A DNA stretch of 15,241 nt from JBATTK01 sp049670505 (GCA_049670505.1 JBATTK010000112.1:1-15241), one strand, 5' to 3'. Counted from the stretch's first letter, positions 5,226 to 14,728 are shown. A program made the numbers and translations. The notes: generated from the letters alone by a model not told the origin.

Positions 5226-8200
5226 ATGAGCAAGTCAATATTACAAAAAATAGGCCTACCCAAGAATGTAACAGGGATCAAGGACAAAAAATTATCCAAA
5301 TATAAATACCCGGGTAAGCCCGTAGCCATGGATGGAAATTCGGCAGCAATCATGTGTGAACGTGAATCTACCGATGCTGCCGGGGCGTATCCCATCACTC
5401 CATCAACCCAGATGGGTGAGTTTTGGGCCGATGCCGCCGCCAAAGGACATCTGAACATTTCTGACAGACCTTTGATATTCATCGAGCCAGAAGGCGAACA
5501 CGCGGCTGCAGCTGTAACTGCGGGCTTGTCGATGACCGGTTTGCGTGCATCAAACTTTTCATCCGGTCAGGGCATCGCTTATATGCACGAGTCACTCTAT
5601 GCGGCAGTGGGAAAACGCCTTACCTATGTATTGAATATCGGCGCGCGTGCAATGACCAAATCTACCTTGAACGTACACGCAGGGCACGATGATTACCATG
5701 CTGTGGATGATACGGGTTTTTTCCAAATGTTTGCAAAAAAAGCACAACATGTCGCCGACCTTAATATTATTGCACATCGCATTGCGGAATTGGCGCTCAC
5801 TCCAGGCATTATTGCCCAGGATGGTTTTTTAACCACGCATTTAATCGAATCGTTTCTTTTACCTGAACGTGAATTGATTAAAGAATATCTGGGACGACCT
5901 GATGATATAATAAAAACACCAACACCTGCCCAGCGTATTATTTATGGTGAAACACGTCGTCGTATTCCGGAACTGTGGGATGTAGACAACCCATTGATGG
6001 CAGGTATTGTTCAAAACCAAGATTCTTATATGCAGAGTGTTGCTGCACAACGCCCATTTTTCTTTGATCATATTCAAGAATTAACGGATCAGGCATTTGA
6101 AGAATATCAACAACTCACAGGCAGGCGCTATCAACGGGTGATGACCTATAGGGCAGACGATGCCGAATACCTTATTTTAGGTCAGGGAAGTTTGGTGCCC
6201 AGTGCAGAAGTTGTTGTGGATTACCTCAGAGAAACACGTGGGATAAAAGTAGGGGTGGTAGACCTTGTTATGTTCCGACCGTTCCCCGCGGATATGCTTG
6301 GAGAAATATTGAAAGGCAAAAAAGCCGTCACCATATTGGAACGACTGGATCAACCATTGGCCGTCGATTCTCCGATCACTCGCGAAGTCCGTTCTGTTTT
6401 GAACAAGTGTATCGAAAATGGTATGGATAAAAAACAGCATCCTTATCCCGAATTGACCGCTTATTCCATATCCGATATGCCTGCAATTTACTCGGGATCA
6501 TTTGGTATGGGAAGCCGAGACTTGCAGCCGGAAGGAATCATCGGAGCAATAGAAAACATGCTTCCCGATGGAAAACATAAAAAAAAGTTTTATCTGTCTA
6601 TCGATTTTATTCGTGAAATCCCGCACTCCCCAAAACAAAAGGCATACCAAGAAACCATTGTGGAATCCTATCCGCACGTGAAGGAGTTGGCCGTTCGAGG
6701 TTCAGAGAACCCGAACCTCATGCCAAAGGATGCCATTACTGTACGCTTCCACTCTGTAGGTGGCTGGGGTGCCATTACCACAGGTAAGAACATGGCGATG
6801 ACCTTGTATGAGCTATTGGGATATAACATCAAGGCGAATCCAAAATATGGCTCGGAGAAAAAAGGACAGCCGACCACTTACTATCTCGCGGCTTCTTCTG
6901 AACCTATTCGAATAAATTGCGAGTATTTCTTTGTTGATGTTGTTTTATCGCCAGACCCTAATGTATTTAAACATACCAACGCACTGGCAGGGCTTAAAAA
7001 AGGAGGTAATTTCATCATTCAGAGCGATAAAAAAACACCGGATGAGGTGTGGGCCGATATTCCTGAACACTATCAAAAGGTGATTATAGATAAAGATATC
7101 CATGTGTTTTATATTGATGGTTTTAAAATTGCACGTGAAGAAGCTACCGATCCCGAATTGCAGTTGCGTATGCAGGGAATTGCCTTTCAAGGTGCATTTT
7201 TCGCAGCTTCTCCCTTGATGGAAAAATCGGGCTTATCAGAAGAAAAATTGCTGAAAGCCATTGAAGACCAATTGCAGGATAAATTTGGGTCTAAGGGGCA
7301 ACGCGTTGTAGATGATAATATGCGTGTGGTAAAACGTGGCTTTGATGAAGTATATGAAATTACGAATAAAGTATTAGGTGTTGGACACACAAACAAGGCT
7401 AATGGTAATGGCCAAGCAAGTCTGCCCATCCCAAAAATGATGAAAGAAATCCCACAGAGTGAATCGCAGTTAAGTGATATTCATCGCTTTTGGGAACAAA
7501 CAGGTAATTTCTATTTGCGGGGTATGGGAAATGATAATCTTACCGACCCATTTATAGGTCTAAGTGTAATGCCGGCTGTTTCATCGATATTCCGTGATAT
7601 GACCGGTATCCGATTTGAACACCCCGAATGGATTCCAAACAACTGTACGGCTTGTGGAGACTGTTATACCGTTTGTCCGGATACGGCTATACCCGGACTT
7701 GTAAGTGAGGTATCCGATGTTTTCGATACCCTAGTGAAACGTGTGAAGCAGCATCACGGAAAATTGGAGCACTTACCCAAAGCAGTCCGCAAAATGGAAG
7801 GCCATGTCCGAAAACTATTTGCTACCTCAAAAAATGGAGCAACGGTCAATGATTTTATTCACCACGCCATTGATATGACTCTTGCCGATTATGAGGATGC
7901 TACGGAACTGACCAAGGAATTTGATTGGTTTAAAGACGAATTAGGTGATTTTAATTTCGCATTGACCAGACCATATTTTGATTTACATGAGAAAGAACAG
8001 GAAAACAGCGGTGGTTTATTCAGCATAACCATTAATCCGAATACGTGTAAAGGATGTATGGAATGTGTGGAGGTTTGCAATGATAATGCTTTGATCAAGA
8101 TCCCGCAAACTGAAGGTTCTATTGTGAAACTTAATAAAGAATGGGATTTGTGGATGGACCTACCAAATACGCCACCAAAATTCAATCGTATCGATGATCT

Positions 8201-10193
8201 TGAAGAGAAGATCGGGCCGCTAGAGACCATGCTATTAAATAAAGATGCTTACCTGAATTTTGCCAGCGGAGATGGGGCATGTTTGGGTTGCTCTGAGAAA
8301 TCAGTTGTTCATTTGTTTATTGCCACGGTAGAGTCGCTTATGCAACCACGTATTGAAAAACATATGGCATATCTAGAAGAGTTGACCGATAAACTGGAAA
8401 AACACATCCAGGTGAAGTTGATGAATCGCGTGGATTTGACCGATTCGGATACCATGTCCAAGATTGTTATGGAAATGCAAAATTCAGATCTGACCATGGC
8501 TGAAATTACCCGTAGGTTGGAATCTGAACATGGTGGTGAACCGATTGACCAAGAATGGTTGCGCAATGTAACACAACTTCTGGCCCAATTGAAGAAATTG
8601 AAATGGAAATATTCTAATGGTACCACGGGCAAGGGTCGCGCCAATATGGGTATGCTTAACTCCACCGGATGTACTTCCGTATGGGGGAGCACCTGGCCGT
8701 TCAATCCGTATCCATTCCCATGGGCCAACCACTTATTCCAAGATTCAACATCTATGGCAATGGGTATTTTTGAAGGGCATATGGCCAAAATGGCCGAAGG
8801 CTTTAAAGCCATACGTAAGGCAGAATTGGAGCTCGACGGAAAATACGATGAAACGGAACATGACGACTTTTTTACCTACTTCACCTGGGAACAGTTTACC
8901 GATAAAGAATGGTTGCTTTGCCCACCGGTGGTAACGCTTGGTGGCGATGGTGCCATGTATGATATTGGCTTCCAAAACCTCTCACGGATGATGGCTTCTG
9001 GAAAACCCATTAAAGTGATCGTCGTAGATACGCAGGTATATTCCAATACAGGAGGCCAGGCTTGTACTTCCGGATTTATTGGTCAGATTTCAGATATGGC
9101 ACAATACGGTAAAGTATGGAAGGGAAAGAGTGAACCTAGAAAAGAGATCGGTCTCATTGCCATGGCACACAGAAACACCTACATAATGCAGGGGACCCTG
9201 GCCAACACAGGCCAAATGATCGAAGGTTTTATCGATGGTTTAATGACCAAGAGACCAGCGCTGTTTAACCTCTATACTACCTGCCAACCCGAACATGGGG
9301 TGGGAGACGATCTGGGTGCACATCAGGCAAAACTTGCTGTAGAATCAAGGGCATATCCCATATTTAAATACAATCCGGACCATGGAATAAAAGCCCGGGA
9401 GGCCTTAGATTTATCCGGCAATCCGGCCATTGATCAGATATGGCCTACATACGGCTTAAAATATCTGGAATATGGACAAGAACGTACCATGCAATTACCA
9501 ATGACTTTTGCGGACTTTGCATTAACGGAAGCTCGATTTAGAAAACACTTTAGAAAAGTTCCTCGTAGCGCCTGGAATGATAATATGATGCTGTTGGCAG
9601 ACTTTTTAAAACTGGAGGAAAGCGAGCGTGAAGGTAAATTCCCTTATATCTGGGCGGTGGATAGAAGTCAAAAGCTCCATCGAGTTTTGGTCGCGAAGCC
9701 CATCGTTGAGTCTTGTGAGGAACGACGCGACTTCTGGTTGATGTTGCGCGACCTTGCAGGAGTAGAAACAGAAAAACCACAGGAAGAAAACCTGGAAGAA
9801 AAAATAAGAAGTGAAGTTGTAGGAAATATTGCTCAGGGTCTTATGCAGCTTGCCGGTGGCAATGGAAATAGCATTGTACAAATGGCCATGGGCAAACCCG
9901 GCACAGCCGATGTGTTTGTCGAAGAAAAACCATCAAATGGGAACTATTTAGCCCCCTGGTTAGAAACAGATGAATGTACATCATGTGATGAGTGTATTAA
10001 ACTCAACCCTAATGTTTTTGCTTACAACGAAAATAACAAGGCGTACATAAAAAATCCTAAAGCCGGACCTTATGAAGATTTGGTTAAAGCAGCGGAAAAA
10101 TGTACGGCGAGAGTAATTCACCCAGGATTACCGGCTGAGCGATCTGCCAAGGACATTGAAAAATGGATAAATCGAGGTGAAAAGTATAATTAA
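5226..10193 (+). CDS. nifJ: Extended pyruvate:ferredoxin oxidoreductase (2-oxoacid:acceptor oxidoreductase) with C-terminal ferredoxin-like domain
   Basis: Oxidises pyruvate (or a related 2-oxoacid) with CoA to acyl-CoA and CO2 and reduces ferredoxin; cytoplasmic, TPP- and Fe-S-dependent. Order of parts: pyrimidine-binding domain I with YPITP (T58), domain II to about 440, gamma-type domain III from about 505 (VRFHSVGGWGAITTGKN), then two [4Fe-4S] motifs at C807/C810/C813/C817 and C941/C944/C947/C951. Next come the TPP-proximal cluster ligands (C1019, C1022, C1149, C1353), G1240-D1241-G1242, and VYSNTGGQ with N1274. At 1655 residues it is about 450 longer than usual NifJ (near 1200). Extra material lies between the two ferredoxin clusters (about 820-935), in a charged helical insert (about 1038-1142), and in an added C-terminal domain with C1584, C1587, C1590 and C1626. 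All expected catalytic residues appear intact. RnfC starts 15 bases after its stop. The substrate cannot be proven from sequence. Confidence 0.93.
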   Translation: MSKSILQKIGLPKNVTGIKDKKLSKYKYPGKPVAMDGNSAAIMCERESTDAAGAYPITPSTQMGEFWADAAAKGHLNISDRPLIFIEPEGEHAAAAVTAGLSMTGLRASNFSSGQGIAYMHESLYAAVGKRLTYVLNIGARAMTKSTLNVHAGHDDYHAVDDTGFFQMFAKKAQHVADLNIIAHRIAELALTPGIIAQDGFLTTHLIESFLLPERELIKEYLGRPDDIIKTPTPAQRIIYGETRRRIPELWDVDNPLMAGIVQNQDSYMQSVAAQRPFFFDHIQELTDQAFEEYQQLTGRRYQRVMTYRADDAEYLILGQGSLVPSAEVVVDYLRETRGIKVGVVDLVMFRPFPADMLGEILKGKKAVTILERLDQPLAVDSPITREVRSVLNKCIENGMDKKQHPYPELTAYSISDMPAIYSGSFGMGSRDLQPEGIIGAIENMLPDGKHKKKFYLSIDFIREIPHSPKQKAYQETIVESYPHVKELAVRGSENPNLMPKDAITVRFHSVGGWGAITTGKNMAMTLYELLGYNIKANPKYGSEKKGQPTTYYLAASSEPIRINCEYFFVDVVLSPDPNVFKHTNALAGLKKGGNFIIQSDKKTPDEVWADIPEHYQKVIIDKDIHVFYIDGFKIAREEATDPELQLRMQGIAFQGAFFAASPLMEKSGLSEEKLLKAIEDQLQDKFGSKGQRVVDDNMRVVKRGFDEVYEITNKVLGVGHTNKANGNGQASLPIPKMMKEIPQSESQLSDIHRFWEQTGNFYLRGMGNDNLTDPFIGLSVMPAVSSIFRDMTGIRFEHPEWIPNNCTACGDCYTVCPDTAIPGLVSEVSDVFDTLVKRVKQHHGKLEHLPKAVRKMEGHVRKLFATSKNGATVNDFIHHAIDMTLADYEDATELTKEFDWFKDELGDFNFALTRPYFDLHEKEQENSGGLFSITINPNTCKGCMECVEVCNDNALIKIPQTEGSIVKLNKEWDLWMDLPNTPPKFNRIDDLEEKIGPLETMLLNKDAYLNFASGDGACLGCSEKSVVHLFIATVESLMQPRIEKHMAYLEELTDKLEKHIQVKLMNRVDLTDSDTMSKIVMEMQNSDLTMAEITRRLESEHGGEPIDQEWLRNVTQLLAQLKKLKWKYSNGTTGKGRANMGMLNSTGCTSVWGSTWPFNPYPFPWANHLFQDSTSMAMGIFEGHMAKMAEGFKAIRKAELELDGKYDETEHDDFFTYFTWEQFTDKEWLLCPPVVTLGGDGAMYDIGFQNLSRMMASGKPIKVIVVDTQVYSNTGGQACTSGFIGQISDMAQYGKVWKGKSEPRKEIGLIAMAHRNTYIMQGTLANTGQMIEGFIDGLMTKRPALFNLYTTCQPEHGVGDDLGAHQAKLAVESRAYPIFKYNPDHGIKAREALDLSGNPAIDQIWPTYGLKYLEYGQERTMQLPMTFADFALTEARFRKHFRKVPRSAWNDNMMLLADFLKLEESEREGKFPYIWAVDRSQKLHRVLVAKPIVESCEERRDFWLMLRDLAGVETEKPQEENLEEKIRSEVVGNIAQGLMQLAGGNGNSIVQMAMGKPGTADVFVEEKPSNGNYLAPWLETDECTSCDECIKLNPNVFAYNENNKAYIKNPKAGPYEDLVKAAEKCTARVIHPGLPAERSAKDIEKWINRGEKYN

Positions 10194-10208
10194 TGTACAC
10201 AAGACATA

Positions 10209-11567
10209 ATGGCACTTTTCAATTTTCATAAGAATACGTTTAAACACGGTATACATCCCCCGGAAAGCAAGGATGAGACCAATGGTCTTCCCATCAAGCA
10301 ATTTCCTTTTGCTCCGGTCATTATTCTACCTTTGGCCCAACACATTGGTGCTCCATCACAAATTGTTGTTCGCGAAGGGCAGGAAGTACATCGAGGGCAA
10401 TTATTGGCCAAAGCCAAGGGTTATGTTTCCGTTCCAATGCACGCTCCGGTTTCTGGTATTATTCAAAAAATCGCAAATGTCCCGACCATTACCGGAAAAA
10501 TGTCTCCCGGGATTTTTCTCGAAACATTTCCCTCTTCTACTCAAGAAGTGCTCGAAGAAAAACCGATTGATCCCGATACGGCTACATCCGAAGAAATTTT
10601 GCAGGGAATTCAGGATGCCGGAATTGTGGGGTTAGGGGGAGCGGCCTTTCCAACCCACGTGAAGTTGAAAGTACCCGAAGGAAAAAAATGTGAAACCTTA
10701 CTTATCAATGGAATTGAGTGTGAGCCCTATTTGACAACGGACCACCGTGTGATGTTGGAACAGGAAAGCGATATTTTTACTGGAATTAAATATTTATTAA
10801 AGGCTACTGGTGCTCAAAAAGCCATCATCGGCATTGAAGCCAATAAGCAGGATGCAGCCGATCACTTAGCAAAGCATATTCCTAAAGAATTGCCTGTTTC
10901 CATAAAAGTACTTCCGGTAAAATATCCCCAAGGGGCGGAGAAAATGTTGGTCACTTCCATCCTCCATAAGGAAGTTCCTTCACAAGGGTTTCCTATTGAA
11001 GTGGGCGTGGTAGTGGTGAATGTTGCCACAACTGCAGAGATTGGGCGATTATTGCCCCATGGTCGTGGCATACAGGAGCGTGTAATCACCATTACAGGGC
11101 CCGGGGTTAAAAAGAAAGGAAATTACCGCATTCCGGTGGGTACGCCATTGCGTTTTGTTCTGGAACAAGTGGGTGTTGACGAAGAAATTAACGAAGTGTA
11201 TATGGGTGGACCAATGATGGGCGTAGCGGTTTCGAACCTTGATATATCTATTGTAAAAGGAACCTCGGGCATTTTAGTGTTTACAGGGAAAGATGTGAAT
11301 CTATCGTCCAAAACATATCCTTGTATTAAATGCGGAGCCTGTGTAGATGCCTGTCCTATTATGTTAAATCCATCAAAACTGGGTATCCTGGCAAAATTTG
11401 AAGCCTACGACGAAATGGCCTCAGATTATCATTTGATGGACTGTTTTGAATGCGGATCATGCACCTATGTATGCCCGTCACATATTCCATTGGTTCAGTA
11501 TTTCCGTTTGGCCAAACGAATTGTTCGAAAGCGGGAAGCCGAAAAAGAAGAAGAAATCAATGCTTAA
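10209..11567 (+). CDS. rnfC: Rnf complex subunit C (NADH/FMN and two [4Fe-4S] clusters)
   Basis: The peripheral Rnf subunit on the cytoplasmic side, which exchanges electrons with NAD(H). At 452 residues the length is normal. The N-terminus has the HxGIHPPESK and LPLAQHIGAP patterns and a barrel-sandwich lipoyl-like region ending in HAPVSGIIQKI. The flavin/NADH site shows GLGGAAFP (141-148) and NGIECEPY (167-174), as in NuoF-like folds. Two clusters follow: CIKCGACVDACP from C372 and CFECGSCTYVCP from C412. The [4Fe-4S] pairs distinguish it from NqrA, so the complex is Rnf and not Na+-NQR. The C-terminus is Lys/Glu-rich. The stop overlaps the rnfD start by 8 bases, implying translational coupling. 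It directly follows nifJ, where rnfB commonly stands in Bacteroidetes. Confidence 0.97.
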   Translation: MALFNFHKNTFKHGIHPPESKDETNGLPIKQFPFAPVIILPLAQHIGAPSQIVVREGQEVHRGQLLAKAKGYVSVPMHAPVSGIIQKIANVPTITGKMSPGIFLETFPSSTQEVLEEKPIDPDTATSEEILQGIQDAGIVGLGGAAFPTHVKLKVPEGKKCETLLINGIECEPYLTTDHRVMLEQESDIFTGIKYLLKATGAQKAIIGIEANKQDAADHLAKHIPKELPVSIKVLPVKYPQGAEKMLVTSILHKEVPSQGFPIEVGVVVVNVATTAEIGRLLPHGRGIQERVITITGPGVKKKGNYRIPVGTPLRFVLEQVGVDEEINEVYMGGPMMGVAVSNLDISIVKGTSGILVFTGKDVNLSSKTYPCIKCGACVDACPIMLNPSKLGILAKFEAYDEMASDYHLMDCFECGSCTYVCPSHIPLVQYFRLAKRIVRKREAEKEEEINA

Positions 11568-12579
11568 AAAGACATTAGATATCAGCTCGTCGCCACACAT
11601 CTATAAAAGGCGAAGTACCGATGACATTATGAAAAATGTTGTTTGGGCACTGATGCCTGTTGTATTTTTCTCTGTTTATTCGTTTGGCTTAAATGCATTA
11701 CTGGTTATTGTTACAGCCACGCTTGCCTGTGTATTGACCGAGCATTTTTTATGTAAAATTTCCAAAAAGGAAACCACCGTACTAGATTACTCGGCCGTAA
11801 TTACGGGTATATTGCTGGGACTCACATTGCCTCCAAGTTTTCCATTATGGATGGTATTTGTTGGCGGGGTTATTGGGATTGCTCTTGGTAAATACATTTT
11901 TGGGGGACTGGGGTACAATGTCTTCAATCCAGCGTTGGTGGCTCGGGCTGTTTTACAGGCGGCCTTCCCAGTGGCAATTACCACCTGGCATCCCGCTTTT
12001 TTACCCGATCGATTTTCGACTATTTCCGGATCGGTCTTTACCTGGCCGTTTATGCAGCCACAATTTGACGCTATTTCGGGGGCAACCCCCCTTTCGGCTT
12101 TTAAATTTGATGGAATTACAGCACCAACGGTAGAGTTGGCTTTTGGACAAATCAGTGGTTCAACCGGGGAAACTTGTGCCATCATCATTGCTTTGGGTGG
12201 TCTTTATTTAATCGCCCGAAACATGATGAGTTGGAGAATTCCGATGGCAGTATTGTTGAGCGCATTTGTGCTAAGTGGAATGCTTTATTTAATTAATAGC
12301 GAAATCTATCCTTCTCCATTCTTTATGTTGTTTTCCGGCGGCCTGATGCTCGGTGCCGTATTTATGGCTACAGATATGGTATCCTCACCAATTACGCCGA
12401 TCGGCTTATGGATCTATGGAAGCATTATTGGCATTTTAACTATTGTGATTCGCATTTGGAGTGGTTTACCGGAAGGTGTTATGTATTCTATTTTATTGGC
12501 CAATGCCATTTCTCCCCATATTGATTCTATGGTTAGAAATCGGGTATATGGAACAATCAGAAAAATGAAAGCTACATGA
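11560..12579 (+). CDS. rnfD: Rnf complex membrane subunit D (covalent FMN)
   Basis: An integral membrane subunit of the ion-pumping Rnf complex, homologous to NqrB. It has 339 residues with many hydrophobic segments (for example ALLVIVTATLACVL and FVGGVIGIALG) and conserved GYNVFNPALVARA. The flavinylation motif SGAT is present; T176 would carry FMN through a phosphoester bond attached by ApbE, and no apbE gene is in this window. The start at 11560 overlaps rnfC by 8 bases and matches the usual N-terminus (SSSPHIYKRRSTDDIM). A longer reading from 11446 would merely add residues translated out of frame from rnfC. The stop overlaps rnfG by 4 bases (ATGA). Confidence 0.96.
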   Translation: MLKKTLDISSSPHIYKRRSTDDIMKNVVWALMPVVFFSVYSFGLNALLVIVTATLACVLTEHFLCKISKKETTVLDYSAVITGILLGLTLPPSFPLWMVFVGGVIGIALGKYIFGGLGYNVFNPALVARAVLQAAFPVAITTWHPAFLPDRFSTISGSVFTWPFMQPQFDAISGATPLSAFKFDGITAPTVELAFGQISGSTGETCAIIIALGGLYLIARNMMSWRIPMAVLLSAFVLSGMLYLINSEIYPSPFFMLFSGGLMLGAVFMATDMVSSPITPIGLWIYGSIIGILTIVIRIWSGLPEGVMYSILLANAISPHIDSMVRNRVYGTIRKMKAT

Positions 12580-13289
12580 GTAAAGCTGCTACTATAGAAA
12601 AGCAAAAACCTTCGAGTAGCATAAAGATGCTACGGGCTATGTTGGGTATTGGAACCATAAGCGCCTTGCTTATTGTATCGGCTTTCGAATTGACGCTGCC
12701 TCGCGTACAACAACTAAAGGCCGAGGCCTTAGAAAAGGCAATTTTAAAAGTTCTGCCGGGGACTGTTCGCACGCAAGCTTTCGGTATAAACACCAATGGA
12801 GAATTGATCGAAATAGAAAGTGGTGATAAACCTGAATCCATCTATTATGTAGGATATGATAAAAACAAGAAGCTTGTGGGGTATGCAGTTGAAGCCGCCG
12901 GTCAGGGTTATGCGGACATTATCAGAATACTATATGGCTACGACCCAAATAAGCAAATACTGATTGGATTTCAAGTTTTGGAAAGCAAAGAAACTCCGGG
13001 ACTCGGAGATAAAATTGAAAAGGAGCGGCGATTTCTTGACAATTTTAAGGCACTGGATGTAAGCTTAACCAATGAAGGACAGCTCAAAAACAAGGTAATT
13101 ACGGTAAAGCAAGGTGAGAAACAAAACGCTTGGGAAATTGACGGAATAACCGGGGCTACGATTTCTTCTCGAGCCATTGGAAACATTATTGGTACAAGTA
13201 CAACAGAAGTTGTTCCTATTCTATTTAACAATCACGTGAAGATGGACGATACCAAACCTAATGGAAAGCAAATAGAAAGCAATGAGTAA
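12576..13289 (+). CDS. rnfG: Rnf complex subunit G (periplasmic covalent FMN)
   Basis: The FMN-carrying subunit anchored by one N-terminal membrane helix (about residues 17 to 40, MLRAMLGIGTISALLIVSAF), with the rest facing the periplasm. It has 237 residues. The FMN_bind domain ends in DGITGATISSRAIG; T195 in TGATISS is the expected flavinylated residue. The glycine-rich part (YGYDPNKQILIGFQVLESKETPG is the region; key residues ETPGLG) is typical of RnfG/NqrC. The RnfG and RnfD flavins are both predicted to be present, so the membrane electron path looks complete. It overlaps rnfD by 4 bases and rnfE by 8 bases. Confidence 0.95.
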   Translation: MSKAATIEKQKPSSSIKMLRAMLGIGTISALLIVSAFELTLPRVQQLKAEALEKAILKVLPGTVRTQAFGINTNGELIEIESGDKPESIYYVGYDKNKKLVGYAVEAAGQGYADIIRILYGYDPNKQILIGFQVLESKETPGLGDKIEKERRFLDNFKALDVSLTNEGQLKNKVITVKQGEKQNAWEIDGITGATISSRAIGNIIGTSTTEVVPILFNNHVKMDDTKPNGKQIESNE

Positions 13290-13914
13290 CGATAATTCGG
13301 CATCAAGGCAGAAGGCGACCACAACCGATGAATTTATCAAAGGACTATGGCGAGACAATCCGGTATTTGTGCAAGTATTAGGTATGTGTCCGGTATTGGC
13401 CGTTTCAAATACGGCAGAAAATGCGCTTGCTATGGGTTTAGCCACAGCTTTTGTCTTGTTGATGTCGAATATCTTGGTATCCTTACTGCGGAATTTTGTT
13501 CCCAAACAGGTGCGTATCGCCTCCTATATTCTCATCATTGCCACCTTTGTTACCGTTGTCGATTATGCCATCCAGGCCATCAGTGTTGAGCTGTACAAAA
13601 GCCTTGGTGCATTCATCTCGCTCATTGTGGTAAACTGCTTAATTTTAAGTCGTGCTGAAGCATTTGCGTCGAAAAATACCGTGTGGAAGTCTATTCTTGA
13701 TGCGCTGGGTATGGGTGTAGGATTTACATTCGCACTTTTTTGTTTGGGGACAGTCAGGGAAATACTTGGTAATGGCTCAATTTTCGAATTGGCAATTTTT
13801 CCCGAGGGTTTTCAAAATTGGATTGTAATGATATTACCGGCTGGTGGTTTTTTTACCCTTGCAGCTTGGTTACTGATAATTAATGTGATACAAACAAGAA
13901 AGGTAAAATCATGA
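13282..13914 (+). CDS. rnfE: Rnf complex membrane subunit E
   Basis: A six-helix membrane protein homologous to NqrD. With its paralog RnfA it forms the ion-pathway core. At 210 residues it matches the family. It carries the half-motifs LGMCPVLAVS (C36) and VVNCLILSRAEAF (C119). Those Cys residues, with the two in RnfA, are known in NqrD/NqrE and Rnf structures to hold an iron-sulfur centre inside the membrane. A hydrophilic N-terminal extension of about 20 residues (rich in Ser, Asn and Thr) precedes EFIKGLWRDNPVFVQ. It is coupled to rnfG and rnfA by overlaps of 8 and 4 bases, so the genes almost certainly make one transcript. Confidence 0.96.
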   Translation: MSNDNSASRQKATTTDEFIKGLWRDNPVFVQVLGMCPVLAVSNTAENALAMGLATAFVLLMSNILVSLLRNFVPKQVRIASYILIIATFVTVVDYAIQAISVELYKSLGAFISLIVVNCLILSRAEAFASKNTVWKSILDALGMGVGFTFALFCLGTVREILGNGSIFELAIFPEGFQNWIVMILPAGGFFTLAAWLLIINVIQTRKVKS

Positions 13915-14495
13915 ATACAGAGTCTTTAGGAACTATTTTTCTCAATGCCTGCTTGGTCAACAACTTTGTTTTGGCCTACTTTCTGGGTATTTGTCCTTTT
14001 TTGGGTGTGTCTGGAAAAACGGAAACAGCGTCAAAAATGGGCGGGGCTGTGATATTTGTGATGTTGATCAGTTCTATGTGTGCTTATGGGATTCACGCAT
14101 TTTTGGCAGCAATTAATGCACCCTATCTTCAACTGATTAGTTATATTGTTGTGATTGCCTCTACGGTACAATTGGTCGAAATGTTTATCAAGAAAATGAG
14201 CCCGACCTTATTTCGGTCATTGGGTATTTTTCTTCCCCTGATTACAACGAATTGTGCTATCCTTGGAGTGGCATTATTTCAGACAAATAAGGGATATGGA
14301 TTTGTAGAAAGTGTGGTTTATGCCCTGGGAGCCGGGGTGGGCTTTACAATAGCCTTATTATTAATTGCCGGCTTAAGGGAACAGTTAAATTTTGCTGAAG
14401 TACCCGGAATTTCCAAAGGAACGGCATTAACATTGTTTATCGCAGGCATTTTATCACTTTGTTTTATGGGCTTTGCAGGCCTAGGTGCTCAATAA
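13911..14495 (+). CDS. rnfA: Rnf complex membrane subunit A
   Basis: The paralogous partner of RnfE, homologous to NqrE, with six transmembrane helices and 194 residues. The conserved half-motifs are LGICPFLGVSGK (C28) and ITTNCAILGVALF (C115), the second pair of ligands for the intramembrane iron-sulfur centre. LVNNFVLAYFLGICPF is the classic RnfA N-terminus and fixes the start. The order C-D-G-E-A is the standard one. In many organisms rnfB comes next or lies ahead of rnfC; here the next gene, 8 bases on, is a small Cys-rich membrane protein instead. Confidence 0.97.
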   Translation: MNTESLGTIFLNACLVNNFVLAYFLGICPFLGVSGKTETASKMGGAVIFVMLISSMCAYGIHAFLAAINAPYLQLISYIVVIASTVQLVEMFIKKMSPTLFRSLGIFLPLITTNCAILGVALFQTNKGYGFVESVVYALGAGVGFTIALLLIAGLREQLNFAEVPGISKGTALTLFIAGILSLCFMGFAGLGAQ

Positions 14496-14503
14496 AGAAA
14501 AAA

Positions 14504-14728
14504 ATGATTCAATCGCTCATCATCGGAATTGGCCTTACACTAGCTTTAGTGCTGGTATGGACGCTTGTACAAACCTTTTGGAAAAAAGCATTTCGAGAGG
14601 AGTACTTAGACGACGATGTATTAGCTGGCCGAAGAAGTTGCTCAAGTTGTGGTTGTACTTCCATTTGCGAGAGAAAGGAAGAAGAGCGAAGCGAGGTGAA
14701 AAAAGTCTATCAAACAGAAAATGATTGA
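14504..14728 (+). CDS. Small cysteine-rich single-span membrane protein, NqrM-like candidate
   Basis: A 74-residue protein: one N-terminal membrane helix (about residues 2 to 26, SLIIGIGLTLALVLVWTLV), a basic/acidic junction, then RRSCSSCGCTSICERK with C46, C49, C51 and C55, and a charged tail. Layout and size recall NqrM (DUF539), a membrane protein with conserved Cys that delivers iron to the NqrD/NqrE centre, and also the FeoB-associated Cys-rich proteins. Since RnfA and RnfE are homologs of NqrE and NqrD, a maturation role for the Rnf membrane iron-sulfur centre is an attractive inference. The start at 14504, 8 bases after rnfA, puts the membrane helix at the N-terminus; an earlier in-frame ATG at 14459 lies within rnfA and is less likely. 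The Cys spacing is not identical to NqrM, so the name is not assigned. Confidence 0.8.
   Translation: MIQSLIIGIGLTLALVLVWTLVQTFWKKAFREEYLDDDVLAGRRSCSSCGCTSICERKEEERSEVKKVYQTEND

Noticed and set aside
8309..8812. Minus-strand 167-codon gene within nifJ
   Set aside because: It lies antisense to the conserved PFOR region with cluster ligands, and its product has no family features.
11446..11559. Longer start for rnfD
   Set aside because: The extra residues come from the second reading frame of the rnfC cluster region; the standard RnfD N-terminus begins at 11560.
10209..14495. Na+-NQR instead of Rnf
   Set aside because: The first subunit has the RnfC flavin/NADH motif and two [4Fe-4S] motifs, not NqrA, and the downstream flavoprotein lacks the NqrF ferredoxin and membrane parts.
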